A DNA stretch of 64,000 nucleotides from Alphaproteobacteria bacterium (GTDB lineage: Bacteria > Pseudomonadota > Alphaproteobacteria > Micropepsales > Micropepsaceae), in contig CANJBZ010000017.1 in NCBI GenBank assembly GCA_947473475.1, positions 19,868 through 83,867 of the forward strand, read 5' to 3'. Positions within the stretch are counted from its first letter, which is position 1; each line of letters opens with the position of its first letter. Positions 25,214 through 33,960 of the stretch are shown in pieces. Position numbers and translations under genes: made by a program. The notes below the pieces were generated by a model. That model did no database searches. It was not told the origin of the DNA and saw only the letters and a program-made list of their open reading frames with translations.

Positions 25214-26254
25214 ATGCGTAAATCCCACCGTTTCTTTGCCGCCGCTTGTGTATCCGCGTTCGCCCTTATCGCTGCTGTCCCCGTGCGCGCCGCGGACGTC
25301 GCGAGCTTCTACAAGGGCAGGACCGTTCAGGTCATGATCGGGTTTTCCGCCGGCGGCGGCTACGACATCTATGCGCGCACGCTGGCGCGCTACATGGGCA
25401 AGCACATTCCGGGCAATCCGACGATGGTGCCGCAGAACATGCCGGGCGCCGGTACGCTGAAGGTGGCCAATTACATCTACAGTGTCGCGCCCAAGGACGG
25501 CACCGTCATCGGAACCTTCGCGCGCGGCATTCCCATGGAGAAGCTGCTCGGACGCACGGTCGGCCAGCAATTCGACGCCACCAAATTCACCTGGATCGGC
25601 AGCGTCACGGACGAACCGTCCGTATGCGTTTTTTGGGCGGCCTCCGGGATTAAGACCTGGCAGGACATGAAGACCAAGCCGTGGAAAGTCGGCGGCTCGG
25701 GGGTTACATCCGACCTGGACATTTACGCGAACGTGTTGCGCAACATGTTCCATTTGCCCGGACGCCTGATCACCGGCTTCCCCGGCGGCACGGAAGTTTT
25801 GCTGTCGATGCAGCGGCGCGAAGTGGACGGCCGCTGCGGCTGGTCCTGGTCCAGTCTGCTCTCACGCGACAAGCATCTGATGGATCAGAAGCTGGTCACC
25901 ATCCCGCTGCAATTGGGCTTGGAAGCGAACCCCGACATTCCCGGTGTGCCGCTGGTGATCGATCAGACCAACGATCCCAAAGAAAAAGCCGCGCTGCGGA
26001 TGATCTTCTCGCGCCAAGTCATGGCGCGTCCCTTCGCGGCGCCCCCGAACCTGCCGCCCGATCGTACCAAAGCATTGCGCGATGCGTTCGACGCGACCAT
26101 GAAAGATCCCGACTTCCTCGCCGAAATGAAAAAGCTCGATCTCGAAGTGCGCCCGCAATCGGGCCTGAAGGTCGAGCAGCTCGTGAAAGAAGTCTACGCC
26201 TACCCGCCCGACGTCGTAAAAATCGCCACCGACGCCATCAAAGTCGCGAAGTAG
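25214..26254 (+). CDS. Tripartite tricarboxylate transporter solute-binding receptor (TctC/Bug family)
   Basis: 346 residues from the ATG at 25214. A Sec signal peptide ('FFAAACVSAFALIAAVPVRAAD') is followed by 'YKGRTVQVMIGFSAGGGYDI', the start of the Bug-type periplasmic fold with its ligand-binding Gly-rich loop. It delivers substrate to the fused TctA-TctB permease encoded upstream. A hairpin repeat and the convergent glycosyltransferase gene follow. Confidence 0.92.
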   Translation: MRKSHRFFAAACVSAFALIAAVPVRAADVASFYKGRTVQVMIGFSAGGGYDIYARTLARYMGKHIPGNPTMVPQNMPGAGTLKVANYIYSVAPKDGTVIGTFARGIPMEKLLGRTVGQQFDATKFTWIGSVTDEPSVCVFWAASGIKTWQDMKTKPWKVGGSGVTSDLDIYANVLRNMFHLPGRLITGFPGGTEVLLSMQRREVDGRCGWSWSSLLSRDKHLMDQKLVTIPLQLGLEANPDIPGVPLVIDQTNDPKEKAALRMIFSRQVMARPFAAPPNLPPDRTKALRDAFDATMKDPDFLAEMKKLDLEVRPQSGLKVEQLVKEVYAYPPDVVKIATDAIKVAK

Positions 26255-26260
26255 CGAGCC

Positions 26261-26284
26261 CCCTCTCCCCCTTGGGGGAGAGGG
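26261..26284. repeat. Hairpin between convergent genes
   Basis: CCCTCTCCCC/GGGGAGAGGG arms (26261-26284) around a short loop, between the TctC receptor gene and the convergent glycosyltransferase gene. It may end transcription in both directions, though no T-tract is seen. It resembles the CTCCCC/GGGGAG repeats elsewhere in the window. Confidence 0.55.
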
Positions 26285-26291
26285 AATCGCC

Positions 26292-27170
26292 TCAAAATAC
26301 CATCGAGCGCCAGGCGTTGGCGGGCACAGGAAGCTTTCCCGCCGCACCTTCGAACAACGTCAGATAGGGCAGAATGAACAACCGCCCGCCGGCGCTTCTG
26401 ATGCCGAGATTGTGGTGTACGTGCTCACAAATCTGTAGACGGATGATACCGGATTGCCCGCCGCGGACGATGGCTTTGGTCTTGTACCCCAGATAGGGGT
26501 TGGGATTCTTCCGCACGAATCCCATTTTGTAGATGCCAAAGCCGTTGAAGGCGGAATCCACCTCGACAGGTTCGCGCGACGGGTCGAAGGACAGCATCCG
26601 TTTCCCAAACGTCTCCTGAAACGCGATATCGTCCGTCACATCGTGGGAGAGCGAATAGTCCACCACCTCTTCCCAGACATCGCCCGGGCATAAAGTGGTC
26701 TGCCGCAGCGCCCACATGTCGTAATAGGGACCGATATTGTTGGCGAACACGCCGGCATGCGCGTCCTGTTCCTCCAGAAATTCCAAGGCGCGGGTAATGC
26801 GTGCCAAAGGAATGTCACGCTCGGCGACTTCGTCGCAATCGAGCACGATCACATAATCGAAGCCGCGCAATTCCGGCGTAACCCGGATAAATTCGACGCA
26901 GGCGTTACGCGCCAATTCCAACCGCACTGTGCGCTGCAGGATTCGCGCCGCCAATCCATCGAGCTTAAAGAGATGGAAATTGGGACGCCCCGTGCCCCAC
27001 TTTTCGAGGATCGGCCGCGTGCCGTCGGAGGAATCGTTTTCCACGAAGACGAAGGCAGAGCCGGTAAACAGCGTGCTCACACGCTCGATGTTGCGTAACA
27101 CGGCAGGCAGATGCGGCGCGCAGTTGCGCGCGCATGCGGCAAAAATCACCCGCTTCCCCGCAGCCGGCAT
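26292..27170 (-). CDS. GT-A fold glycosyltransferase-like protein
   Basis: 292 residues. The N-terminus has a nucleotide-sugar pattern ('FVENDSSDGTRPILEKW') and a DxD-type metal site in 'YVIVLDCDEVAERD', then 'NNIGPYYDMWALR'. This resembles the glycosyltransferases related to fungal capsule (CAP59-like) enzymes. ATG 27170 is preferred to an upstream TTG because a run of six G precedes it. It stands alone between transport genes; the acceptor is unknown. Confidence 0.7.
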   Translation of the reverse strand: MPAAGKRVIFAACARNCAPHLPAVLRNIERVSTLFTGSAFVFVENDSSDGTRPILEKWGTGRPNFHLFKLDGLAARILQRTVRLELARNACVEFIRVTPELRGFDYVIVLDCDEVAERDIPLARITRALEFLEEQDAHAGVFANNIGPYYDMWALRQTTLCPGDVWEEVVDYSLSHDVTDDIAFQETFGKRMLSFDPSREPVEVDSAFNGFGIYKMGFVRKNPNPYLGYKTKAIVRGGQSGIIRLQICEHVHHNLGIRSAGGRLFILPYLTLFEGAAGKLPVPANAWRSMVF

Positions 27171-27382
27171 TCCCCCCAAGCCCTTCGCTTAGGCGGCGGC
27201 AACCACGTACAAGGCCCTCATCGCACTTGGTAAGCTACAGCGACAGACCTCATGAGAGGCTACGCATCCGCACCAATTGGACTAACGGCTCAGCCGCATT
27301 CGACCCCCAATGGGGCTGGGCAGCGGCATAATAGCGCATAGGTGTGACGGGCGATATTACGGCTTTTGGTTGTTGTTACCGG

Positions 27383-28672
27383 CTACTCAGCCGGCGCCTC
27401 GACGGGCAAGCGCACCGCCATCCGCCGGGCGGCGATGGCGGTCAGGATGCTGACCGCGGCGGCAGCGGAGAGCCACAGCGCGGGCGAGGCCCGGTCACCC
27501 GTGGTGCTGATAAGCACCGTCACGATAAACGGCGTGAAGGTGCCGAACAGCCCGTTGGCGAAGCTCAAAATGATCGCATAGCCGGAGCTTCGGACCTTGG
27601 CTGGCATCAATTCGACGATAAACGGCACCAGCGACCCGGCATACATCGCGTAAAGAATGGCCAGCCAGAATTCCACCACCAGCAGCCGCCCGAAACTCGG
27701 GGCGGCCACCAGCCACGACATGGCGGGGTAGGCTGTGAGGAGCACCAGCACGGGCGCGCCAATCAACAGCGGCCAGCGGCCGATACGGTCGGACAGCGCG
27801 CCAAAGGCCGGTAGCATGACGAAGCTGGCCGTGCCGACGCACAGCGCAACGGAAAAATTGCCGACGGGATCCAGCTTGAGCAGGCTCCCATACAGCGCCG
27901 TGTACGTGTTCACGAAGTAGAACATCGTGGTGTTCAGGATCGTCAGCAAAATGCCGATCAAAACCACCTGCCAATGTTCCAGGAGAATACGCAGAATCTC
28001 GCGCGTGCTGCGGGCATGGGTGCTGCGCTCGAATTCCTCCGTCTCCTGCAGCGACCGCCGCAGCCAGAATAGGATCGGAATAATAAGGCACCCAACCAGC
28101 AACGGAATGCGCCAACCCCAGGCCGCCATTTCGTCCATGGTCAGTGTCAGCGTCAGCAGCACGCCGAGGAAGGTTGCGGCCATCACGCCAAGCGCCTGAC
28201 TGGAACCCTGAAAGGCGCAGTAAAATCCACGGGTCGCAGGCGTCGCGATTTCGGCGAGATAGACGTTCACGCCCCCCGCTTCGACGCCCAGGGAAAAGCC
28301 CTGGATCAGCCGGCCCAGCGTGATGATGATCGGCCCCAATAGGCCGATTGCCGCATAAGTCGGCGTTATCGCCAGAGACACCGTGCCGATGGCCATCAAG
28401 GTCAGCGTCAGGATCAGGCCTTTGCGCCGTCCGTGGCGATCCATATAGGAGCCGAGAATCACCGCCCCGAAAGGACGCGCGAACGAGGCAACGCCATAGG
28501 TGCCAAGCGCGATCAGCAGGGGCGTCAACTCGCCGCCCGCCGGAAAAAACGCCAGCCCGATGTAATTGGCGAAATAGGCGTAGACGAGAAAATCGTAGAG
28601 TTCGAGAAAATTGCCCGACCCGGCGCGAATGACAGCGCCCATCTTCTCTTTGCGTTGCGCGGCGGTCAGCAT
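27383..28672 (-). CDS. MFS transporter, metabolite:H+ symporter type (paralogue 3)
   Basis: 429 residues with 12 helices. It starts 'MLTAAQRKEKMGAVIRAGSG' and has 'DFLVYAYFANYIG' and 'GSYMDRHGRRKGLIL' (loop 2-3 motif), as in the citrate/tricarballylate symporters (CitA/TcuC). Its start is one base after the stop of the next paralogue, so it is the last gene of the nitrile hydratase-like operon. Confidence 0.9.
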   Translation of the reverse strand: MLTAAQRKEKMGAVIRAGSGNFLELYDFLVYAYFANYIGLAFFPAGGELTPLLIALGTYGVASFARPFGAVILGSYMDRHGRRKGLILTLTLMAIGTVSLAITPTYAAIGLLGPIIITLGRLIQGFSLGVEAGGVNVYLAEIATPATRGFYCAFQGSSQALGVMAATFLGVLLTLTLTMDEMAAWGWRIPLLVGCLIIPILFWLRRSLQETEEFERSTHARSTREILRILLEHWQVVLIGILLTILNTTMFYFVNTYTALYGSLLKLDPVGNFSVALCVGTASFVMLPAFGALSDRIGRWPLLIGAPVLVLLTAYPAMSWLVAAPSFGRLLVVEFWLAILYAMYAGSLVPFIVELMPAKVRSSGYAIILSFANGLFGTFTPFIVTVLISTTGDRASPALWLSAAAAVSILTAIAARRMAVRLPVEAPAE

Positions 28673-28673
28673 C

Positions 28674-29987
28674 TCACGCCGCCATCGCGGGCTGCGCCGC
28701 GTGCCCTGGTTGCAGGCCCGGCGTCGCCGTCACGCTGCGCCCGAGGATCGCTGCCGTCAGGCTGATAGCCGCTGCCAGCGACAACCAAAGGGCCGGGGCC
28801 GCGCTATTGCCCGTCACCTTGATGAGATAGGTGGAAACGAAGGGCGTGAAGCCGCCAAAGATCGCCGTCGCCGTCACGAAGGCCAGCGCAAATCCGGTTG
28901 TGCGCACCTTTTGCGGCATCATTTCGGCCAGCATCGGGATCATCGAACCGTTGTAGACGCCGAAGATGAAGGAGAGCCACAGCTCGACACCGAGCAGCTT
29001 GCCGAAGGTCGGCGCCACAACCAGCCACGACATCAGCGGATAGGCGGTGAGCAGCGCCAGCACGGGAATGATGAACAGAAGCGGCCGCCGCCCGATGCGA
29101 TCCGAAATGGCGCCGCCGACCGGCAACCAGAAGAAATTCGACGCCCCGACGCATAGGGTAACGATCATCACCGAAACCGGATCGAGATGCAGCGCCTGGG
29201 TGCCGAAGGTCGGCGTGTATACAGTGATCGTATAAAACGTCGTCGTCGTAAGAATCGACATCATCACGCCAAGGCCGACCAGCCGCCAATTGGCCGCGAT
29301 CAGCCGCAGCACTTCGCTCGTGGCTTCAGGGGGGCTCGAGCAGAGGAAGGCTTCGGTTTCCTGAAGCGAGTTTCTGAGCCAGAACACCAGTGGAATGATC
29401 GCGCAGCCGATCAGCAATGGGATTCGCCAACCCCACAGCGTCATCTGCTCGGGCGGCAGGATGTAAGTGAGCGCCACACCAAGTGCTGCCGACAGCATCA
29501 CCGCCACTTGCTGACTGCCGGACTGCCAGGCGCAATAGAAACCACGATTTCCCGGCGTTGCGATTTCGGCCAGATAGACGGAACAGCCGCCAATTTCCAC
29601 GCCCGAGGAGAAGCCCTGGATGACGCGCCCCGTCACAATGATGATGGGCGCCAAGATACCCAGCGTTTCATAGCCGGGCGTAAAGGCAATCGAAGCGGTG
29701 CCGACCGCCATCAACGCGAGGGACAGGATCAATCCCTTGCGGCGGCCTTTTCTATCCATGTAATCGCCGATGACGATGGCCCCGATCGGCCGCACCAGGA
29801 AGCCGGCGCCATACGCCAGCAGCGCCTGCATCAGCGAGACCATTTCATTGTCAGCGGGGAAAAACGTGCGCGCGATATAGCTGGCGTAATAACCGTAGAT
29901 GATGAAGTCGTACATTTCGAGGAAGTTGCCCGCCGACACGCGGATCACCGCATTGATCTTGGCCCGGCGTTCCGCTGGCGTGAGCAT
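28674..29987 (-). CDS. MFS transporter, metabolite:H+ symporter type (paralogue 2)
   Basis: 437 residues. ATG 29987 follows a GGGAGG site by four bases and gives the same N-terminus as its neighbours ('MLTPAERRAKINAVIRVSAG'). 'GDYMDRKGRRKGLILSLAL' is the MFS loop motif. It lies 30 bases after paralogue 1 and one base before paralogue 3 and shares most of their sequence, so the three arose by tandem duplication. Confidence 0.9.
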   Translation of the reverse strand: MLTPAERRAKINAVIRVSAGNFLEMYDFIIYGYYASYIARTFFPADNEMVSLMQALLAYGAGFLVRPIGAIVIGDYMDRKGRRKGLILSLALMAVGTASIAFTPGYETLGILAPIIIVTGRVIQGFSSGVEIGGCSVYLAEIATPGNRGFYCAWQSGSQQVAVMLSAALGVALTYILPPEQMTLWGWRIPLLIGCAIIPLVFWLRNSLQETEAFLCSSPPEATSEVLRLIAANWRLVGLGVMMSILTTTTFYTITVYTPTFGTQALHLDPVSVMIVTLCVGASNFFWLPVGGAISDRIGRRPLLFIIPVLALLTAYPLMSWLVVAPTFGKLLGVELWLSFIFGVYNGSMIPMLAEMMPQKVRTTGFALAFVTATAIFGGFTPFVSTYLIKVTGNSAAPALWLSLAAAISLTAAILGRSVTATPGLQPGHAAQPAMAA

Positions 29988-30017
29988 GTTTCCTCCCAGT
30001 CCCCATTCAACCAAAGT

Positions 30018-31319
30018 CTATTTTACAAAAGCCGGTCGCGTAGTCCCGCTTCTCGCCGTCTGCACGGCCGGCAGGATGAACGCAGCAATAAGACTGATTA
30101 GCGCAGCCAAGGATAGCCACAAAGCGGGGGCTGCGCGATTGCCGGTAACTTCGATGAGATAGGTACCGATCGCCGGCGTGAACCCGCCGAAGATGGCGGT
30201 GGCCGTGACGAAGGCCAGCGAAAAAGCCGCGGTGCGAACCTCGTGCGGCATGATCTCCGCCAACAAGGGGATCAGCGCCCCATTGTAGAGCCCGAAATAC
30301 ACCGAATAGAGCATCAGCACCGCGACCAGCTTCGCGAAAGAGGGCCCATCGACCAGCCAGACCATCGCCGGGTAGACCGTGACCAGTGCGGCCGCCGTAA
30401 CCCCGAGCATAAGGGGACGCGCCCCGTATTTGTCGGTGAGAATGCCGCCGACCGGCAACCATATCAGATTGGACAATCCCACCAGCAACGTCACCAGAAA
30501 GACCGTGTTCGGGTCCATGTGCAGGGCGGTACGGGCATAGGTCGGCGTGTAGGCGGTGATGAGGTAGAAGCTCGTGGTCGTCATTACGGTTAACGCGACA
30601 CCGTTCAGGATCAGCTTCCAATTCGCGGCGAGGATGGACAGGACTTCCGAGGTCGAGCGCACATGGCGGCTGTGCTTGAAGGCTTCGGTCTCTTGCAGTG
30701 AATTCCGAATCCATAGGATCAACGGAATGGCAATGATGCCGGCGAACAACGGCACGCGCCAACCCCAGGACGTCATTTGCGCCGGCGTCATCCAGAGCGT
30801 CAATGCAAAGCCGAACGCCGCCGAGAACACCACGGCCACCTGCTGACTCACCGCCTGCCAGGAGCAATAAAAGCCGCGCCGTCCGGGCGTTGCGATTTCC
30901 GCGAGATAAATCGCAACGCCGCCGAATTCCGCGCCGGCGGAAAGGCCCTGCACCAAGCGTCCCGCCACGATCAAAATCGGGGCGAGCACCCCAATGGTCG
31001 CATAGCTGGGCGTCACCGCGATCGAGAGCGTGCCGGCCGCCATGAGACCAAGCGTCAGGATCAAGCCCTGCTTGCGCCCCTTTCGGTCCATGTAAGCACC
31101 CAGGAAAATGGCGCCCAGGGGACGCATGAGAAAACCGGCGCCGTAGACGACGAGGGCATTCATCAACGAGGCGAATTCGGTTCCGGCGGGAAAGAAGGTC
31201 GCCGCGATGTAGTTCGCGTAATAGCCGTAGATGATGAAGTCGTACGCCTCGATGAAATTGCACGAGGCGACCTTCACGACGGCGCGGACTTTGGCGCGGC
31301 GTTCGGCGGGCGTGAGCAT
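30018..31319 (-). CDS. MFS transporter, metabolite:H+ symporter type (paralogue 1)
   Basis: 433 residues, starting 'MLTPAERRAKVRAVVKVASC', with 'GAYMDRKGRKQGLILTLGL'. Its ATG overlaps the TGA of the nitrile hydratase alpha-like gene by one base, so it is translationally coupled to the enzyme and probably imports its substrate or exports its product. It belongs to the same group as CitA/TcuC-type citrate and tricarballylate symporters. Confidence 0.9.
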   Translation of the reverse strand: MLTPAERRAKVRAVVKVASCNFIEAYDFIIYGYYANYIAATFFPAGTEFASLMNALVVYGAGFLMRPLGAIFLGAYMDRKGRKQGLILTLGLMAAGTLSIAVTPSYATIGVLAPILIVAGRLVQGLSAGAEFGGVAIYLAEIATPGRRGFYCSWQAVSQQVAVVFSAAFGFALTLWMTPAQMTSWGWRVPLFAGIIAIPLILWIRNSLQETEAFKHSRHVRSTSEVLSILAANWKLILNGVALTVMTTTSFYLITAYTPTYARTALHMDPNTVFLVTLLVGLSNLIWLPVGGILTDKYGARPLMLGVTAAALVTVYPAMVWLVDGPSFAKLVAVLMLYSVYFGLYNGALIPLLAEIMPHEVRTAAFSLAFVTATAIFGGFTPAIGTYLIEVTGNRAAPALWLSLAALISLIAAFILPAVQTARSGTTRPAFVK

Positions 31320-31996
31320 CAGCCGGCCGACGGAAGCGCGACGCCGATCATGGAATCGCGGCTGATGAGCGCTTCGAGCTGTTCAGCGCTCTTGCCCTCC
31401 GTGCCTTTGGGCTGCATCGGCAGCACGAGATAGCGCATGTCGGCCGTGGAATCGTGTACGCGGACTTCCACATTGCCGGGAAGCTGGGTGCCGAACTCCG
31501 CCAGCACGGCGCGCGGCTCGCGCACCACGCGGGCACGATATTCGCGCTGCTTGTACCAGGACGGCGGCAAGCCCAGCACGTTGCGCGGATAACAGGAGCA
31601 GAGCGTGCAGACGATGACGTTGTGCGTTTGCGGCGTATTCTCCACGACCACCAGATGCGTGCCGCCCATGTCGAGGCCGAATTCGCGGATGGCTTCCGAT
31701 CCGTCGGCCAGCAGGCGCGCTTTGTAGGCGGGATCGGTCCAGGCGCGCGCCACGATTTTCGCACCCGTCGCCGGGGTGATGGAGTCGCGGAATTCGATCG
31801 CTTTGCGGATTTCATCCGGCGTAATCACGCCCTTTTCGACCAGCAGCTCTTTCAGCGCCAGACCGAGCACTTGATAATAGGAATGGATTTTCTCGTCGGG
31901 CTGCGGCGGCGCATGCGGCGCGGTTTCGTCGGCCCCGTGGTCATGATCGTGGTCGTGTCCATGGTCATGGTCGTGATCGTGGGTGTGTTCCTGCAT
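31319..31996 (-). CDS. Nitrile hydratase alpha/thiocyanate hydrolase gamma-like subunit, cobalt type
   Basis: 225 residues. The metal claw 'VCTLCSCYPR' (Cys130, Cys133, Ser134, Cys135) is the Thr-containing form used by low-spin Co(III) enzymes; the two later Cys are normally oxidised. The N-terminus is unusual: residues 4-20 alternate His with Asp or Gly (nine His), which could bind cobalt. Start 31996 fits this N-terminus. It forms an operon with the split beta halves upstream and MFS paralogue 1 downstream. Confidence 0.92.
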   Translation of the reverse strand: MQEHTHDHDHDHGHDHDHDHGADETAPHAPPQPDEKIHSYYQVLGLALKELLVEKGVITPDEIRKAIEFRDSITPATGAKIVARAWTDPAYKARLLADGSEAIREFGLDMGGTHLVVVENTPQTHNVIVCTLCSCYPRNVLGLPPSWYKQREYRARVVREPRAVLAEFGTQLPGNVEVRVHDSTADMRYLVLPMQPKGTEGKSAEQLEALISRDSMIGVALPSAG

Positions 31997-32001
31997 GACC
32001 G

Positions 32002-32283
32002 TTAGACCTTGATGAGCCAATGTTCGTAGATGTCCATGTCCAGCGTATCGTTGGCGCTGCCTTGGTAATCCGGCCACAGATCGGCTTGGCGGAAACGCAC
32101 CTCGTACAGCCCCTTTTTCGGCAGGCCGTCGCGCCCGATGGCCAGCGTTTCGGGATTGGGAAACGTGCCCAATTTGCGCGTGACCACGCCTTGATGACCG
32201 CGGATGTAAACCGGCGTGCGAATATGGCCGACGGGGAAATCCTCCCGCACGCGAATGCGGGTACCGGGTGCGAATTCGGACAT
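32002..32283 (-). CDS. Nitrile hydratase beta C-terminal half (separate subunit)
   Basis: 93 residues with the SH3-like barrel of the NHase beta subunit: 'GTRIRVREDFPVGHIRTPVY', 'GHQGVV', 'YEVRFRQADLW'. In two-subunit nitrile hydratases this is the C-terminal part of beta; here it is its own gene, like the alpha subunit of thiocyanate hydrolase or ToyK/L-type enzymes. Its ATG overlaps the TAA of the N-terminal half by one base, and the alpha-like gene starts five bases downstream. Confidence 0.9.
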   Translation of the reverse strand: MSEFAPGTRIRVREDFPVGHIRTPVYIRGHQGVVTRKLGTFPNPETLAIGRDGLPKKGLYEVRFRQADLWPDYQGSANDTLDMDIYEHWLIKV

Positions 32284-32594
32284 TAGGCGGCGTCCTGCCC
32301 AAGCCGGGCGCGCACTTCCGCCACTTTGGCGTCGATTTCGTCCTGCGTCAGCACGCCCTTCTCGATCAGCACGCGCGACAGCGACGCCGTCCAGCGCTCG
32401 TAATAGGAGAGCGTGTTGTAGGCGTCATCGCCGAGCTGCTCGATATAACGGCGGTTCTCGTCTGTCTTGCGAAAGCCCTTCTGCGCCATGAGCTGATTCA
32501 GGGCGTCGATCTGCTTTTCCCAGAAGGTCATAGGATGAGCGCCGGTATCAACCGGCCCCGCCTCCAGCCCCCCAATATCGTGCGGCCCGCGCAT
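32283..32594 (-). CDS. Nitrile hydratase beta N-terminal half (separate subunit)
   Basis: 103 residues. 'MRGPHDIGGLEAGPV' is the start of NHase beta, followed by the helical region 'FWEKQIDALNQLMAQKGF' and 'YYERWTASLSRVLIEKGVLT'. ATG 32594 is preceded by AGGGGA. It equals the beta subunit of thiocyanate hydrolase, and the order N-half, C-half, alpha is that of the scnBAC genes. It is first in the operon, whose promoter must lie in the repeat-rich region 32595-32886. Confidence 0.88.
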   Translation of the reverse strand: MRGPHDIGGLEAGPVDTGAHPMTFWEKQIDALNQLMAQKGFRKTDENRRYIEQLGDDAYNTLSYYERWTASLSRVLIEKGVLTQDEIDAKVAEVRARLGQDAA

Positions 32595-32657
32595 GGTTTC
32601 CCCTGATTTTTGTCGTTGGCTAAAGGGTAGTCTATCGAACGGGCAAGGCCAACTCCT

Positions 32658-32831
32658 ACCCTCCCCTTGAGGGTCGAACGCGACGTAGCCCGAAGGGCGA
32701 AGTCGGGTTCGGGGAGGGGACTTGACCCATATCTCCCCTCCCCGAAATTGCTGATGCAATTTCGAGCTACGGGCGGGAAAAATTTCCACTGGACCTTTTC
32801 CCCTTCGCCCTCCGACCCTCAAGGGGAGGGT
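32658..32831. repeat. Long palindromic intergenic repeat
   Basis: Perfect 19-bp arms (32658-32676 and 32813-32831) built around ACCCTCCCCTTGAGGGTCG, with an inner GAAATTGC...GCAATTTC segment like that in the repeats at 7.0 and 14.3 kb. It fills most of the divergent region between the nitrile hydratase-like operon and the amidohydrolase gene. Confidence 0.8.
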
Positions 32832-32886
32832 GAGGACGTGGACCTCAGGAATGGTATGTTGCTTCAAAAGCAGCACGGGGAAGAAG

Positions 32887-33954
32887 ATGAACGCGGCGCA
32901 TTGGCGGCACATGGATCGGCTGGCGAAACCGCTCACAAGGCGGGAGACGTTGGCCGGATTGAGCGCGCTGGGGGCTGCGGCGACGCTGGCTCCGCTGGTT
33001 TCGCAAGCTGCCGCGCCGGCGGCGCGCGCCATCGACTTTCATCACCATTTCAATCCGCCTTTCCTGGTGAACGCGGCAGCCCAGAACCGGGTTGGCGGCA
33101 ATGGCGGCGAACTGAATTGGAGCCTCGCCTATTCGCTGGAAGACATGGACAAGGCGGGCATTCGCGCCGCTGTCATCTCGCCCTCGACGGGCTTTGCCGA
33201 ACGGGTTGAACCCGCCGCGCGCGGCCCCATGATCCGGCGCGTCAACGATTACGGCGCGGAGCTGGTGCGCGATCATAAGAGCCGCTTTGTGCAGCTCGTT
33301 TATCTACCGCTGCCCGATGTCGACGCGACGCTGAAGGAAATCGAATATGGCTTCGACACGCTGAAGGTCGTGGGCGCGGGCTTTGCCACCTCCTACGGCC
33401 CCGACTACCCGCACAATCCCAAATTCGCGCCCGTCTTCGAAGAACTGAACCGCCGCAAGGCCATTGCCTATTTCCACCCGCTGGCGCCCGCGTGTTGCAC
33501 CCGCGTCTTCACGGATTTTCCGGAGGAAGCCAACCTCGTCGAAATTCCCTACGACACGGCGCGCACGGTGATGGGCTTCCTATTGTCGGGCGCGTTCCGC
33601 CGTTACCCCGACATCAAGTTCGTGTTCTCGCATTCGGGCGGCGCGGTGCCCATGCTGGCCGGCCGCTTCAAGCGGCTGACGCAGAATACAGACCTGTCCA
33701 AGGTCGCGCCCGAAGGCTTGGATGCGGAATTCCGCAAGCTCTACTACGAGACGGCCAACGCCAATTCCCCGCCGACAATCGCCGCGCTGCTGAAATTCGC
33801 GCCGGTCTCGCAGGTGATGTTCGGCAGCGATCATCCCTACGTCTCGGACGTGGACAATCTCGCGGACCTGCGCTCCTGCGGCCTGACGCAAGCGCAGATG
33901 AACGCGATCCTCTATGAAAACGTCGAACGCCTGATCCCTGCGCTGAAGGCGTAA
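32887..33954 (+). CDS. Tat-exported amidohydrolase (ACMSD-like, amidohydrolase 2 family)
   Basis: 355 residues. A twin-arginine leader ('LTRRETLAGLSALGAAA') precedes the TIM-barrel metal motif 'IDFHHHFNPPF'; further metal-binding residues lie in 'YFHPLAP', 'FSHSGGAVP' and 'FGSDHPY'. The family (2-amino-3-carboxymuconate-6-semialdehyde decarboxylase-like) includes decarboxylases and hydrolases of ring-cleavage products. ATG 32887 is chosen for the Tat leader. It is divergent from the nitrile hydratase-like operon. Confidence 0.88.
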   Translation: MNAAHWRHMDRLAKPLTRRETLAGLSALGAAATLAPLVSQAAAPAARAIDFHHHFNPPFLVNAAAQNRVGGNGGELNWSLAYSLEDMDKAGIRAAVISPSTGFAERVEPAARGPMIRRVNDYGAELVRDHKSRFVQLVYLPLPDVDATLKEIEYGFDTLKVVGAGFATSYGPDYPHNPKFAPVFEELNRRKAIAYFHPLAPACCTRVFTDFPEEANLVEIPYDTARTVMGFLLSGAFRRYPDIKFVFSHSGGAVPMLAGRFKRLTQNTDLSKVAPEGLDAEFRKLYYETANANSPPTIAALLKFAPVSQVMFGSDHPYVSDVDNLADLRSCGLTQAQMNAILYENVERLIPALKA

Positions 33955-33960
33955 TCCAAG

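Noticed and set aside
31319..32594. Standard two-subunit nitrile hydratase with a sequencing frameshift in beta
   Set aside because: The two halves have their own ribosome context and a one-base TAATG overlap, and both end and begin exactly at the known subunit boundary, so a real split is more likely.
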